This document shows positions 39,403 through 49,036 of a stretch of DNA of 64,000 nt, in pieces (the first letter of the stretch is position 1; each line of letters begins with the position of its first letter). Source of the DNA: Chitinophagaceae bacterium (GTDB taxonomy: Bacteria; Bacteroidota; Bacteroidia; Chitinophagales; Chitinophagaceae). The position numbers and the translations under genes were made by a program. The stretch covers positions 1 through 64,000 of the forward strand of contig JALHRP010000013.1 of NCBI GenBank assembly GCA_022841365.1, in the 5' to 3' direction. The notes beneath the pieces are model-generated. The model searched no databases. It saw only the letters and a list, made by a program, of their open reading frames with translations, and was not told the origin of the DNA.

Positions 39403-41124
39403 ATGACACTCACAGCCGATATAAAACCGATTGAGCGTAGTTTTTTACCAACCGATTTTACCATTACTACCTGGGATTTGTTAGAACCCTATTTTCAACA
39501 ATTACTCGATCGTACCATCCACACTAAAACAGAACTGGAACAATGGTTGAAAGACAGCAGTGAGCTGGAAGCCGTGATCAGCGAAGATGCATGCTGGCGT
39601 CAGGTGCGCATGACCTGTGATACCGAAAACAAACAACTGGAAGAAGCCTTCAACTATTTCTACATGGAGATTGCTCCTAAAATGCAACCTTATGCAGACA
39701 AGCTTAATCGAAAATTAGTTGAGTGCCCATTAACGAAAGAACTGGATGCTGATAAATATTTTACCTATTTACGTTCCATCAAAAAAAGTATTGAGTTGTT
39801 TCGTGAAGCCAATATTCCTATTATGGCTGAGATGAATGTAATGCAACAACAGTTTGGGCAAATTGCCGGAAAGATGACCATTGAAGTAAACGGGAAAGAA
39901 TACACCTTACAACAAGCAGGAAAGTTTTTAGAAAACCCCGACCGTGCTTTGCGTGAAGAAGTGTACATGAAAATACAAAACCGCCGTTACCAGGATCGGG
40001 AAGCATTGAATGAGTTGTTTAATAAATTGGTTGCGCAACGCCATCAGATTGCATTGAATGCAGATTTTTCCAACTACCGTGATTATAAATTTAAGGAGCT
40101 CGGCCGTTTTGATTATACGCCGCAAGACTGTTTCAATTTTCATGAAGCTGTAAAGCAACACGTGGTGCCGCTGGTGAAAATAATACATGAAGAACAGCGT
40201 AAGGCAATTGGTGTAGATCAGCTCCGTCCTTGGGATATGGATGCAGAACCTGCAGGCATTACACCCTTGCAACCATTTTCAACCGGAACAGAATTAACCG
40301 AGAAAACAATTGAATGCTTCAAGCAACTGAATCCCTTTTTTGCAGACTGTTTGCAAAAAATGCAGGAGATGAAACGGTTTGATCTCGACAGCAGGAAAGG
40401 AAAAGCTCCCGGCGGTTATAATATGCCGTTAGCTGAAACAGGTGCGCCGTTTATTTTTATGAATGCAGCAGGTACGTTAGATGATGTAACAACCATGGTA
40501 CATGAAGGCGGACATGCAGTACATTCGTTTTTAACACATCATCTGGAATTAACAGGCTTTAAAGAATACGGTGCCGAAATTGCAGAAGTAGCAAGTTTGG
40601 CCATGGAGTTGTTCAGCATGGAGCATTGGAACATCTTTTTTAAAGATGCCGACGAACTGCGTCGTGCAAAATTTAAACAACTGGAACGTGTGCTCACCAT
40701 TTTACCATGGATTGCACGTATTGATGCATTTCAACATTGGCTGTACGAGAATCCTGCACACACTGCAGATGAGCGTGCTGAAAAATGGATGTCTCTTTCA
40801 AGTGAATACAGCACAGGCTTGATTGATTACAGTGGCCTGGAACATTTCCTTCCTTACGAATGGCAACGTCAACTGCATTTATTTGAAGTTCCCTTTTATT
40901 ATATTGAGTATGGAATAGCACAGCTTGGCGCCATTGGTTTGTGGATGCAGTTTAAACAGGATCAGCAGAAAGCGTTACACAACTATATCAACGCACTGAG
41001 TCTGGGAGGAACAAAACCCTTACCGCAGTTGTACGAAGCAGCCGGGTTACGATTTGATTTTTCTCCCGGCCATATTAAGACTTTGATGGATTTTGTAAAA
41101 ACAGAAATGGACAATCTGAATTAA
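39403..41124 (+). CDS. M3 family oligoendopeptidase
   Basis: MVHEGGHAVHSFLTHH zinc site; GGYNMPLAETGAPFIFMNA. Confidence 0.95.
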   Translation: MTLTADIKPIERSFLPTDFTITTWDLLEPYFQQLLDRTIHTKTELEQWLKDSSELEAVISEDACWRQVRMTCDTENKQLEEAFNYFYMEIAPKMQPYADKLNRKLVECPLTKELDADKYFTYLRSIKKSIELFREANIPIMAEMNVMQQQFGQIAGKMTIEVNGKEYTLQQAGKFLENPDRALREEVYMKIQNRRYQDREALNELFNKLVAQRHQIALNADFSNYRDYKFKELGRFDYTPQDCFNFHEAVKQHVVPLVKIIHEEQRKAIGVDQLRPWDMDAEPAGITPLQPFSTGTELTEKTIECFKQLNPFFADCLQKMQEMKRFDLDSRKGKAPGGYNMPLAETGAPFIFMNAAGTLDDVTTMVHEGGHAVHSFLTHHLELTGFKEYGAEIAEVASLAMELFSMEHWNIFFKDADELRRAKFKQLERVLTILPWIARIDAFQHWLYENPAHTADERAEKWMSLSSEYSTGLIDYSGLEHFLPYEWQRQLHLFEVPFYYIEYGIAQLGAIGLWMQFKQDQQKALHNYINALSLGGTKPLPQLYEAAGLRFDFSPGHIKTLMDFVKTEMDNLN

Positions 41125-41160
41125 TACCGATATTTGTACTGCTAAATCAGAACATTAATC

Positions 41161-41188
41161 ATGCTCTTCCGTTTCTACGGAAGGGCAT
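41161..41188. terminator. Terminator between convergent genes
   Basis: ATGCTCTTCCGT-TTCT-ACGGAAGGGCAT-TTTT. Confidence 0.75.
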
Positions 41189-41190
41189 TT

Positions 41191-41355
41191 TTATTTTAGC
41201 TGAGTTCGTTTAAAGAATGGGAAATCGTTTCGTTGTGGTCCGGGTTTTTTGATAAATAGCAGCCATATTAAATATAAAAAGCCTACTACCAAAATTAGTG
41301 CATAGAGCCATCTTGGTATTTTATTTTCATCGTTTATACTATTTTTTGCATTCAT
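41191..41355 (-). CDS. Small single-TM hypothetical protein
   Basis: MNAKNSINDENKIPRWLYALILVVGFLYLIWLLFIKKPGPQRN. Confidence 0.45.
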   Translation of the reverse strand: MNAKNSINDENKIPRWLYALILVVGFLYLIWLLFIKKPGPQRNDFPFFKRTQLK

Positions 41356-41377
41356 TTTTTTACTATACTGACTTATA

Positions 41378-41797
41378 CTAACTCCTGCATTCATTACACA
41401 AACCGTTTACCACCATGTTCGATTGATGCGGCTCAAATCCGCCCGGCAGTTTTACTTCAGGCACCAACACATCATCAAGACAAATGGTTTTGCTGCAGTT
41501 GTCGCAAACAAAGTGTACATGATTGTCGTGATGATGACCTGCTGCACATTGATCTTTGCACAATGCATATTTAACTGAGTTATCAGATGAGGGAATGGTA
41601 TGTATGATTCCTTTTTCTTCGAACGTTTGAAGTGTTCTGTAAATAGTTACTCGATCTATTTTATCACTTGCTTTCTTTTCAATATCAGCATGAGCCAATG
41701 CACCCGGTGCATGATAAAACAAATCGAGTATCTGCAACCGGCTGTCGGTTACACTCATGTGATTTTTTTTCAGCAGTTCACGAATAGCTTCACTCAT
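41378..41797 (-). CDS. Fur/Zur family transcriptional regulator
   Basis: VTDSRLQILDLFYHAPGALAHADIEKKASDKIDRVTIYRTLQTFEEKGII; HHHDNHVHFVCDNCSKTICL...CNEC. Confidence 0.93.
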   Translation of the reverse strand: MSEAIRELLKKNHMSVTDSRLQILDLFYHAPGALAHADIEKKASDKIDRVTIYRTLQTFEEKGIIHTIPSSDNSVKYALCKDQCAAGHHHDNHVHFVCDNCSKTICLDDVLVPEVKLPGGFEPHQSNMVVNGLCNECRS

Positions 41798-41810
41798 TGC
41801 CGTAAATTAA

Positions 41811-42467
41811 TTAATTGGGACTGTTTTGAAAAATTCCGTTTACAAAACGTGGACCGTCATATCGTTCTTTTAATACAAGCCGTATATCTTCATCGAGCTT
41901 GGCAAGTTCTTTTTTGTTTAACCCATCGTAAATACCCCGTACTTTGCCGCCTTTATCAACCAGTGCAAAAAGCTGAGTATGGATAAACTGATCTTCAATG
42001 GCCTCTTTATTATTATTCTGATCGTCGAGTAAATAACTTTTTCTTGCAGCCTCGTACAGTTTATCTTTTGCACCGGTCAGCAACATCCAGCGGCTTCCAT
42101 TAATTTTTAACGAATCTGCATATTGCTTTAATCGTGCAACTGAATCTGTATCAGGATCAACTGTATGGCTCAGGATCATAAAATCATCTTCATTTGCAAA
42201 ATCATCTGCAATAGCCGCCATATTTGTATTCATCTTTGGGCATATACCCGTGCAGGTTGTAAAGAAAAACTCCACTACATGCACCTTACCTGTAACGGTA
42301 CGGTTGGTAATGGTATCGCCAAACTGGTTAATAAAAGCAAACTCTTTTACATTGCTTACGGTAGGCAATTTCTTTCGCCACAAATCAGTTCCCCAAAATA
42401 AAACGAGATAAAACACCCCAAGGAGTAACACAAAAAAGCCAAGATAAAATGCTGTTTTTTTCGACAT
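41811..42467 (-). CDS. SCO family protein (SCO1/SenC/PrrC)
   Basis: VVEFFFTTCTGICPKMNTNM (CxxxC), ILSHTVDPDTDS, IHTQLFALVDKGGKVRGIYDG. Confidence 0.92.
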   Translation of the reverse strand: MSKKTAFYLGFFVLLLGVFYLVLFWGTDLWRKKLPTVSNVKEFAFINQFGDTITNRTVTGKVHVVEFFFTTCTGICPKMNTNMAAIADDFANEDDFMILSHTVDPDTDSVARLKQYADSLKINGSRWMLLTGAKDKLYEAARKSYLLDDQNNNKEAIEDQFIHTQLFALVDKGGKVRGIYDGLNKKELAKLDEDIRLVLKERYDGPRFVNGIFQNSPN

Positions 42468-42529
42468 AATGCTGCAATAAAGTACAAATGTACGAAGGGG
42501 TTAGCGGCGACTTTCAATTCAAAATAAAA

Positions 42530-42560
42530 TTTGCAACATAATTGCAAAATTGTATTTTTG
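42530..42560 (+). promoter_or_regulatory. Bacteroidota-type promoter overlapped by a palindromic candidate operator, upstream of MerC-domain gene
   Basis: TTTG-N19-TATTTTTG (TAnnTTTG); palindrome TTTGCAA-CATAA-TTGCAAA at 42530-42548. Confidence 0.5.
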
Positions 42561-42569
42561 GTACCTTCT

Positions 42570-42968
42570 ATGAATTTTCGCATTAACTGGGAAGCTTTAG
42601 GTATTGCCGCATCCGTAGCCTGTGCCATTCACTGTGCAGTGCTTCCGCTTTTTCTTACCGGTCTTCCTTTGTTTGGTATCAATATCATTCATAACATTTT
42701 TGTTGAAGTGCTGTTGATGGGTCTGGCTTTTTTCATTGGGTTTTCAACTTTATGGCATGGCTATAAAAAACATCATCAACACTGGGCAACACTCATCCCA
42801 TTTTCATCAGGAATGATTCTGTTTACACTCAATCAGTTCTTTACATTTCCTTATTCATCGTTTCTATTTGTGATCCCTGCTGCTTCTCTGGTGATCATTG
42901 CACATTTGCTCAATCATCGTTATTGCAGGGAAGCCGATCATACACACAGTAAAGATTGCGTACATTAA
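42570..42968 (+). CDS. MerC domain-containing membrane protein
   Basis: WEALGIAASVACAIHCAVLPLFLTGLPLFG; C-terminal CREADHTHSKDCVH. Confidence 0.85.
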   Translation: MNFRINWEALGIAASVACAIHCAVLPLFLTGLPLFGINIIHNIFVEVLLMGLAFFIGFSTLWHGYKKHHQHWATLIPFSSGMILFTLNQFFTFPYSSFLFVIPAASLVIIAHLLNHRYCREADHTHSKDCVH

Positions 42969-42995
42969 TTCATCTTTTTTTCAATCCCTCTTTTA

Positions 42996-43304
42996 ATGAA
43001 TCTGAAGCCCCTTCAACTTTTACGAAAAACAGGAATAGCAGAAGGTGTTTCGTTTCTTGTTCTGCTGCTCATAGCCATGCCTTTAAAATATATTTTTGAT
43101 TTTCCATTAGCTGTAAAATATGTTGGCTGGGTACATGGGTTTCTATTTATTGCCTATGTATCATTGGCGTTTTTTGTAAAAGAAACTTACAACTGGCCGT
43201 TCAAAAAATTTCTGCTGGCATTCATTGCAGCATGGTTACCGCTTGGAACATTTATTTATGATAAACAGTTAAAGAAAGAAGAGGATCTGATCAGAAACAG
43301 CTGA
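42996..43304 (+). CDS. DUF3817 domain-containing membrane protein
   Basis: RKTGIAEGVSFLVLLLIAMPLKYIFDFPLAVKYVGWVHGFLFIAYV. Confidence 0.9.
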   Translation: MNLKPLQLLRKTGIAEGVSFLVLLLIAMPLKYIFDFPLAVKYVGWVHGFLFIAYVSLAFFVKETYNWPFKKFLLAFIAAWLPLGTFIYDKQLKKEEDLIRNS

Positions 43305-43306
43305 GT

Positions 43307-44962
43307 CTATTTCTGAAATTTTTCCGGATGAACATCTTCCCAACCTGTAGCTGATTGCAAAGCTTTTCCCACACTCAACAAATTTGCTTCGCCAAATAAA
43401 TTACCCAGCAGCGTTATGCTTGTTGGTAATCCTTGTTTGCTGAAGCCGGTAGGCATACATAATGCAGGATGCCCGGTTAAGTTAGTAATGGCTAACTGAC
43501 TTCCTGCAAAACTGGGAGTAATCACCACATCAACTGTTGTAAAAAATTCCTGCATTTTTTTCATGAGTAAATAACGGTGACGTTGTGCATTTACATATTC
43601 AACTGCAGGGATGAGCCTTGCAGTACGGAAATAATTAGGCCAGTCGTTTCTGTTTTGGCGTGTGAGCTGATCATCCAGATCCGTTCTTGTTAACGCATCA
43701 AACGCAGCAGCACTTTCTGCGCCGAGTGTTATTCCAACGATATCGTAATTATAAACTGCACTATCAGGAAAAACAACCGGAATCAATTGTACACCCATCT
43801 GTTCAAATGCTTTCAATACTTTCCATTCATTGGCAGAAGTATCTTTTATGCGATCAAAATAATTTTTTGCATAGCCGATGCGTAATTTTTTAATGTTCGT
43901 TTTTGCAGAGTAGTTGAAGGGCATGTTCACAGCGCCGGGATCTTTTCCATCGGTTCCTTTGATGTAATAAAAAACGACTGCTGCATCTTCTGCACTGCGG
44001 CAGATAGGACCCGTTTTATCCAGCGTCCAGCAAAGCGTCATACCTCCGCTGCGACTTACTGCGCCAAATGTTGGACGTAAACCTGTTGCGCCGCAAGTAT
44101 GTGATGGTGATACAATGGAGCCAAGTGTTTCTGTTCCTATTGCAAAAGGTACAAGACCTGCAACAGTTGCTGATGCAGAACCCGCCGACGAACCGGATGA
44201 ACCGAAATTTTGATTCCATGGATTTTTTGTGCGGCCACCATACCACCAGTCGCCTTGTGCCAAAGCACCGAGTGTAAACTTTGCAACCAATACTGCTCCG
44301 GCATCTTTCAGTTTTGTATACACGTACGCATCCTCTTCAATCACCTGATCTTTATAAGGAGCGGCGCCCCAGGTTGTTTTGGTTCCTTTAACTGCAAACA
44401 AATCTTTCAACCCGTAAGGAATACCATGCAGCGGCCCACGGTATTTGCCTGCAGCAATTTCTGCATCGGCAGCACGGGCCTGTTGCATAGCAAACTCTTC
44501 GGTAATACTTATAACGCATTGTAATGTATCGCCCCATTTTTTAATTCGGTCTAAAAAAAATCGTGTGAGTTCTGTTGAAGTGATTTTTTTATACTTGATC
44601 AAAGATGCCAGCTGCATTACGGAATAAAAAGCCAGATCATTTTTATTTGAAGGGAGTAAAACATTTTTGGGAATGTCCCATTGTACAGGTTTTTGCTGTG
44701 TTTCAAACTGCATGCCCGGCAACACCGGACTTTGCCACAGGCTCATGGGTACACTGTTCTCCAATATCAGTTGATAGCGTTTATTGTATTCTCTGTTACG
44801 GCCACGTATGTACGAATACATACTGTCAATTTCAGCTTCTGTGTAATTAATGCTGAAAATTTTACCGGCCGATTTAATATCCGTTTTAGAAATACTGTCG
44901 GGCTGTTGAGCCATTGTTGAAAATGCAACAAATAAATTAATCAAAAGAAATACAAAACGCAT
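43307..44962 (-). CDS. Secreted amidase (amidase signature family)
   Basis: GPLHGIPYGLKDLFAVKGTKTTWGA; GSSGSSAGSASATVAGLVPFAIGTETLGSIVSP. Confidence 0.92.
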   Translation of the reverse strand: MRFVFLLINLFVAFSTMAQQPDSISKTDIKSAGKIFSINYTEAEIDSMYSYIRGRNREYNKRYQLILENSVPMSLWQSPVLPGMQFETQQKPVQWDIPKNVLLPSNKNDLAFYSVMQLASLIKYKKITSTELTRFFLDRIKKWGDTLQCVISITEEFAMQQARAADAEIAAGKYRGPLHGIPYGLKDLFAVKGTKTTWGAAPYKDQVIEEDAYVYTKLKDAGAVLVAKFTLGALAQGDWWYGGRTKNPWNQNFGSSGSSAGSASATVAGLVPFAIGTETLGSIVSPSHTCGATGLRPTFGAVSRSGGMTLCWTLDKTGPICRSAEDAAVVFYYIKGTDGKDPGAVNMPFNYSAKTNIKKLRIGYAKNYFDRIKDTSANEWKVLKAFEQMGVQLIPVVFPDSAVYNYDIVGITLGAESAAAFDALTRTDLDDQLTRQNRNDWPNYFRTARLIPAVEYVNAQRHRYLLMKKMQEFFTTVDVVITPSFAGSQLAITNLTGHPALCMPTGFSKQGLPTSITLLGNLFGEANLLSVGKALQSATGWEDVHPEKFQK

Positions 44963-45017
44963 AAACAATGATTTAAAATGTAAACTACAAATTTTGCAGA
45001 TAACAAATTCAAACCGT

Positions 45018-45521
45018 TCAACTACGGAGCAGCACCCATACATAATCATCTAGCAGCATATTGTTTTTAATGACTGCCTGCTTTCTTATTGATTCAAGGT
45101 GAAAACCATTTTTTTCAAGTACACGCATGGAAGCTTTATTGTGTTCAAACACTTCGGCATAGACACGGTTAACATGCGGATAATCTCTCCAGATCTTTTG
45201 CAGCATTAAATGAATGGCATTTGATACAATCCCTTTACCCCAGTAAGGCTCACCTAACCAATAACCGATTTCGATACTTTTACGGTACACATCTGTCTTT
45301 GGCATCACGCCAATAGCACCTGCAAAATATCCGTCGGCTTCAATTACAAAATTGGTAACTGGGTTAACCCCTGTATTGAATGACAACCATTCTTCTGCAT
45401 CCGCCTTTGTATATGGATGTGGAAAGAAATCCCTCAGATTATCCGTTATCTTTTTATTGTTTGCCAACAGCAACAATGGCTCAAGATCTGTTTGCAACCA
45501 TGGTCTTATACAAACTTCCAT
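45018..45521 (-). CDS. GNAT family N-acetyltransferase
   Basis: IGYWLGEPYWGKGIVSNAI...RVYAEVFEHNKASMRVLEKNGFHLE. Confidence 0.92.
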   Translation of the reverse strand: MEVCIRPWLQTDLEPLLLLANNKKITDNLRDFFPHPYTKADAEEWLSFNTGVNPVTNFVIEADGYFAGAIGVMPKTDVYRKSIEIGYWLGEPYWGKGIVSNAIHLMLQKIWRDYPHVNRVYAEVFEHNKASMRVLEKNGFHLESIRKQAVIKNNMLLDDYVWVLLRS

Positions 45522-45601
45522 ATACTTCTTTTTCTATTTTGAATTTACTAAATAAAAAGTGTGCCGTTAGTATCCGTGGGCTTTTACAAATCGTTGAGCA
45601 T

Positions 45602-46105
45602 TTAGTCCGTCTTAATATAAACTTCATCATCCTTTGTAAAGAAAAAAGAATGTTGCATGTTTTTTTCAATAAAACTTTTTAAAGCTGCAGAGTTGTCAAA
45701 TTGCTCATCAATATTTTCTGATACTTCACTCAATGTAATTTCCGTTTCGTTTTGGCTGATCACTATTTTGTACAGATAAAACTTGCCCGGCCCGGATAAC
45801 TGATCCTCCTTTTCTGTTATATTCAAAAATGTAACTCCTGCAACATCAGAAAGAAAAGCTTCAAACACTTCCGGCGCATCATCTGCCTTTGGCTGCTTTT
45901 TTGTTTTTGTAACTACAAAACTGAACTCATCTTTCTTTGTGATCAAAAAAAGATCATCTGAAGAATTTTTCAGCTCCCATTTACCAAGTAAGGAGACCGG
46001 ATATTTTACTGTTGGACTGCTCACGGGAACTGCTGACTCGTATGGACAGGCAGTTAAAAAAATGGAAGCTGTAATAACAGATAAGAAGGAAACAATTTTA
46101 TTCAT
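45602..46105 (-). CDS. Hypothetical lipoprotein
   Basis: SVITASIFLTACPYESAVPV lipobox. Confidence 0.65.
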   Translation of the reverse strand: MNKIVSFLSVITASIFLTACPYESAVPVSSPTVKYPVSLLGKWELKNSSDDLFLITKKDEFSFVVTKTKKQPKADDAPEVFEAFLSDVAGVTFLNITEKEDQLSGPGKFYLYKIVISQNETEITLSEVSENIDEQFDNSAALKSFIEKNMQHSFFFTKDDEVYIKTD

Positions 46106-46233
46106 GACGGTTGGTTAAGTAACTAAAGTAGAACATCTGTATTTCTCCCGCAACAATCAACTTCTGTTTACTGCAAAAGAAAAAGCCCCTCGCAGAAGCG
46201 AAAGGCTTTGATACTTACAAACAAACCCGAAGT

Positions 46234-47307
46234 TTACGAAGCAACTGCTCCGCTTTGAATTTCTTTTATCTTTTCACGAATCTTTGCTTCAATTTCATTG
46301 GCCATTTCAGGATTATCGAGCAATAATTGTTTTACTGCATCTCTTCCCTGACCCAGTCTGTCGCTGTTATAGCTGTACCAGCTTCCGCTTTTCTGAATAA
46401 TGGCCATATCAACACCCATATCAATGATTTCTCCTGTTTTGCTGATGCCTTCACCAAAAATGATATCAAACTCAGCAGCTTTAAACGGAGGTGCCACTTT
46501 ATTTTTTACCACTTTTACTTTTACACGGTTACCAATGGCTTCATCACCATCTTTGATCTGGCTCATGCGACGAATGTCTAAACGAACCGATGCATAAAAC
46601 TTTAGTGCGTTACCGCCCGTAGTTGTTTCAGGATTACCAAACATGACACCAATTTTTTCACGCAGCTGGTTAATGAAAATACAGATGGTATTTGTTTTAG
46701 AAATGGTAGCAGTAAGCTTACGTAAAGCCTGGCTCATTAACCTTGCCTGCAGGCCCATCTTACTGTCGCCCATTTCACCTTCCAGTTCACCTTTTGGTAC
46801 AAGTGCAGCAACAGAATCAATTACTACTACATCCAATGCCCCGGAAAGAATCAAACGGTCAGCAATTTCTAATCCCTGCTCGCCGTAATCAGGTTGAGAG
46901 ATCAACAGATTATCTACATCAACACCCAATTTTTGTGCATATACACTGTCAAACGCATGTTCCGCATCAATAATAGCGCAGATGCCTCCTTTCTTCTGTG
47001 CTTCTGCAATAATATGTGTGGCGATGGTTGTTTTACCACTGCTTTCCGGTCCATAAATTTCAATTACACGGCCTTTGGGTACACCGCCAATTCCCAGCGC
47101 CACATCCAATCCGATGGAGCCTGTTGAGATGGCTTCAATTTCATGCACACCTTTTTCATTCATCATCATTACACTGCCCTTGCCGAAATCTTTGTCAATT
47201 TTGTCGATGGTGAGTTTTAATGCTTTGAGTCTTTCAGTACTCTCCTTGCTGTTTTCCTTACTCATTTTTTTCTCCTTTGGTTTCTCCAAAATTAAAGCCT
47301 CTTCCAT
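46234..47307 (-). CDS. recA: Recombinase RecA
   Basis: [40 protein letters not shown]; start MEEALILEK at 47307 preferred over the listed 47376. Confidence 0.97.
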   Translation of the reverse strand: MEEALILEKPKEKKMSKENSKESTERLKALKLTIDKIDKDFGKGSVMMMNEKGVHEIEAISTGSIGLDVALGIGGVPKGRVIEIYGPESSGKTTIATHIIAEAQKKGGICAIIDAEHAFDSVYAQKLGVDVDNLLISQPDYGEQGLEIADRLILSGALDVVVIDSVAALVPKGELEGEMGDSKMGLQARLMSQALRKLTATISKTNTICIFINQLREKIGVMFGNPETTTGGNALKFYASVRLDIRRMSQIKDGDEAIGNRVKVKVVKNKVAPPFKAAEFDIIFGEGISKTGEIIDMGVDMAIIQKSGSWYSYNSDRLGQGRDAVKQLLLDNPEMANEIEAKIREKIKEIQSGAVAS

Positions 47308-47341
47308 AACGGGTTTGTTTTGTTTGTTAACACTAATTTGT

Positions 47342-47377
47342 TTAGCAATAGTACTGCTAATTATTTTAGATACCAAA
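47342..47377 (-). promoter_or_regulatory. recA promoter-like motifs with overlapping 19-bp palindrome
   Basis: Minus strand TTTG-N20-TACTATTG; palindrome TTAGCAATAGTACTGCTAA at 47342-47360 (8 of 9 pairs). Confidence 0.4.
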
Positions 47378-47504
47378 TTTTTTAGCAGAATTTATTTGGG
47401 GGATCTGATAAAGCTGCATCTTTTGATTACGCTTATTTATTTAACAGAGTAGGGCTTGGTCTCTGCACTTTCATGATTAACTTTACTGCTTAAATAAACA
47501 GATT

Positions 47505-47975
47505 ATGAAAAAACTGATTTTATTGTTCCTGATTACTTTCGCCGGTATTACTGCATTTGCACAAAACAATCCGGCTCCTGCTGTTAAAGGTGTTACTTAC
47601 GGCGAGGGCACAACTAATACCGATGTTAAAACCTTGGGCGATATGGAAGAACAGGTATTAGATAAAGGAACATTTACCGGAAAAATTACCGGAAAAATTA
47701 CAGAGGTTTGTCTTGAAAAAGGGTGCTGGATGAAAGTGGATAAAGGCAATGGCGAAACCATGATGGTGCGGTTTAAAGATTACGGTTTTTTTATGCCAAA
47801 AGATATTGTAGGTAAAACGGTGGTGCTGGAAGGTGAAGCAAAACAAAAAGAAGTAAGTGTAAAACAACAGCAGCATTTTGCACAGGATGCAGGTAAAAGC
47901 AAAGCCGAAATTGATAAGATCAAAACAGTAAAAAAAGAAACACAGTTTACAGCTAAAGGTGTTTTAGTGTTGTAA
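47505..47975 (+). CDS. DUF4920 domain secreted protein
   Basis: GKITEVCLEKGCWMKVDKGNGETMMVRFKDYGFFMPKDIVGKTVVLEGEA. Confidence 0.85.
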   Translation: MKKLILLFLITFAGITAFAQNNPAPAVKGVTYGEGTTNTDVKTLGDMEEQVLDKGTFTGKITGKITEVCLEKGCWMKVDKGNGETMMVRFKDYGFFMPKDIVGKTVVLEGEAKQKEVSVKQQQHFAQDAGKSKAEIDKIKTVKKETQFTAKGVLVL

Positions 47976-47994
47976 TTATCATATACATTTTTTT

Positions 47995-48020
47995 AAAAGC
48001 CATCTCTTGAGATGGCTTTT
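47995..48020 (+). terminator. Terminator of DUF4920 gene
   Basis: AAAAGCCATCTC-TT-GAGATGGCTTTT. Confidence 0.8.
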
Positions 48021-48102
48021 TTATTTACAGTTATAAATATGGCAGCAGCTGAACTCCGCTATTCCTTTCGTAACTTCAATAAGTCAGTTTTTATACAAAT
48101 TC

Positions 48103-49035
48103 ATGAAGCGATACCTTCCATTCCTGTTTCTTTGTTTATCATTTGAACTTACTGCACAGAAAGCCTGCTTTATTAAAGGTGGCTTTATGGCTGCCTTTTA
48201 CAGCCGGCACGATCAGAAAATAAAACTGGTGAACACCTTTACCAACCAGGTTTTTTACTGGTACGAATACAAAGGAGCTGAGCCCGTGATGTGGTTTAAT
48301 GAAAATCTGCTGGTCGTTATTGATAACAACAAGGTTGCACTATCAAATTTTCAGACAGGAAAAAAAGAAAGCTATTTACTTACCGGTACGCCCATTCCTA
48401 ATACATTATTACAAATCAATGAAACAGAAGAAAGCATCAGCATCACACATATCGTCACACAAAAACAAAAAGCTTTTTTACCAAAGCCTCCGGGTATGCA
48501 TTATGCCGCAGCCTCAGTGAGTAACAACGAAAAGTGTATAGCTGTTCATTGGAAAAAACAGGATGAACAACTGCTGAGTATCTATAACATTGCCGATACA
48601 CTGCAATTAAAATGGCAACAAAAAAAACCTGCCGACAACGAGCTTTTTGTTGCGTTAAATAACAATGGTGATCATGCAGCCATATGGAATGGTAAAGAAA
48701 CGGTACTCATTGAAACAACAACAGGCAACGAATTACAAACCATCAAAAATCCATACCGCTGTTTACGCTTTACCCCAAAAGATGAGTTGATCTGCACTAA
48801 TAAATCCAATCAGTCGGCCGCACTGTATACAAAAAACAAAGAGGGTCTATACAAATCAACTTCCTCTGCCTGGTTTAAAAATGGAAATTTTCTTTCGCCC
48901 GATAAACAGGAAGAATACATTGAATGGGATGAAACCATTGTGTCAGATGATTTGCTGATTGCAATCGGGTTTGGACAAAAAGCAGTTGCCTTGTATAAAA
49001 ACGGTCCGGCCTTTTTATTTTTTACGCAGAAATAG
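48103..49035 (+). CDS. Hypothetical secreted protein (WD40/beta-propeller-like, tentative)
   Basis: Signal peptide; full-length ORF with good coding character. Confidence 0.6.
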   Translation: MKRYLPFLFLCLSFELTAQKACFIKGGFMAAFYSRHDQKIKLVNTFTNQVFYWYEYKGAEPVMWFNENLLVVIDNNKVALSNFQTGKKESYLLTGTPIPNTLLQINETEESISITHIVTQKQKAFLPKPPGMHYAAASVSNNEKCIAVHWKKQDEQLLSIYNIADTLQLKWQQKKPADNELFVALNNNGDHAAIWNGKETVLIETTTGNELQTIKNPYRCLRFTPKDELICTNKSNQSAALYTKNKEGLYKSTSSAWFKNGNFLSPDKQEEYIEWDETIVSDDLLIAIGFGQKAVALYKNGPAFLFFTQK

Positions 49036-49036
49036 T

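Noticed and set aside
43307-45049. Overlap between the amidase and GNAT ORFs (45018-45049)
   Set aside because: The signal peptide of the amidase starts at ATG 44962 (MRFVFLLINLFVAFSTMA), so there is no real overlap.
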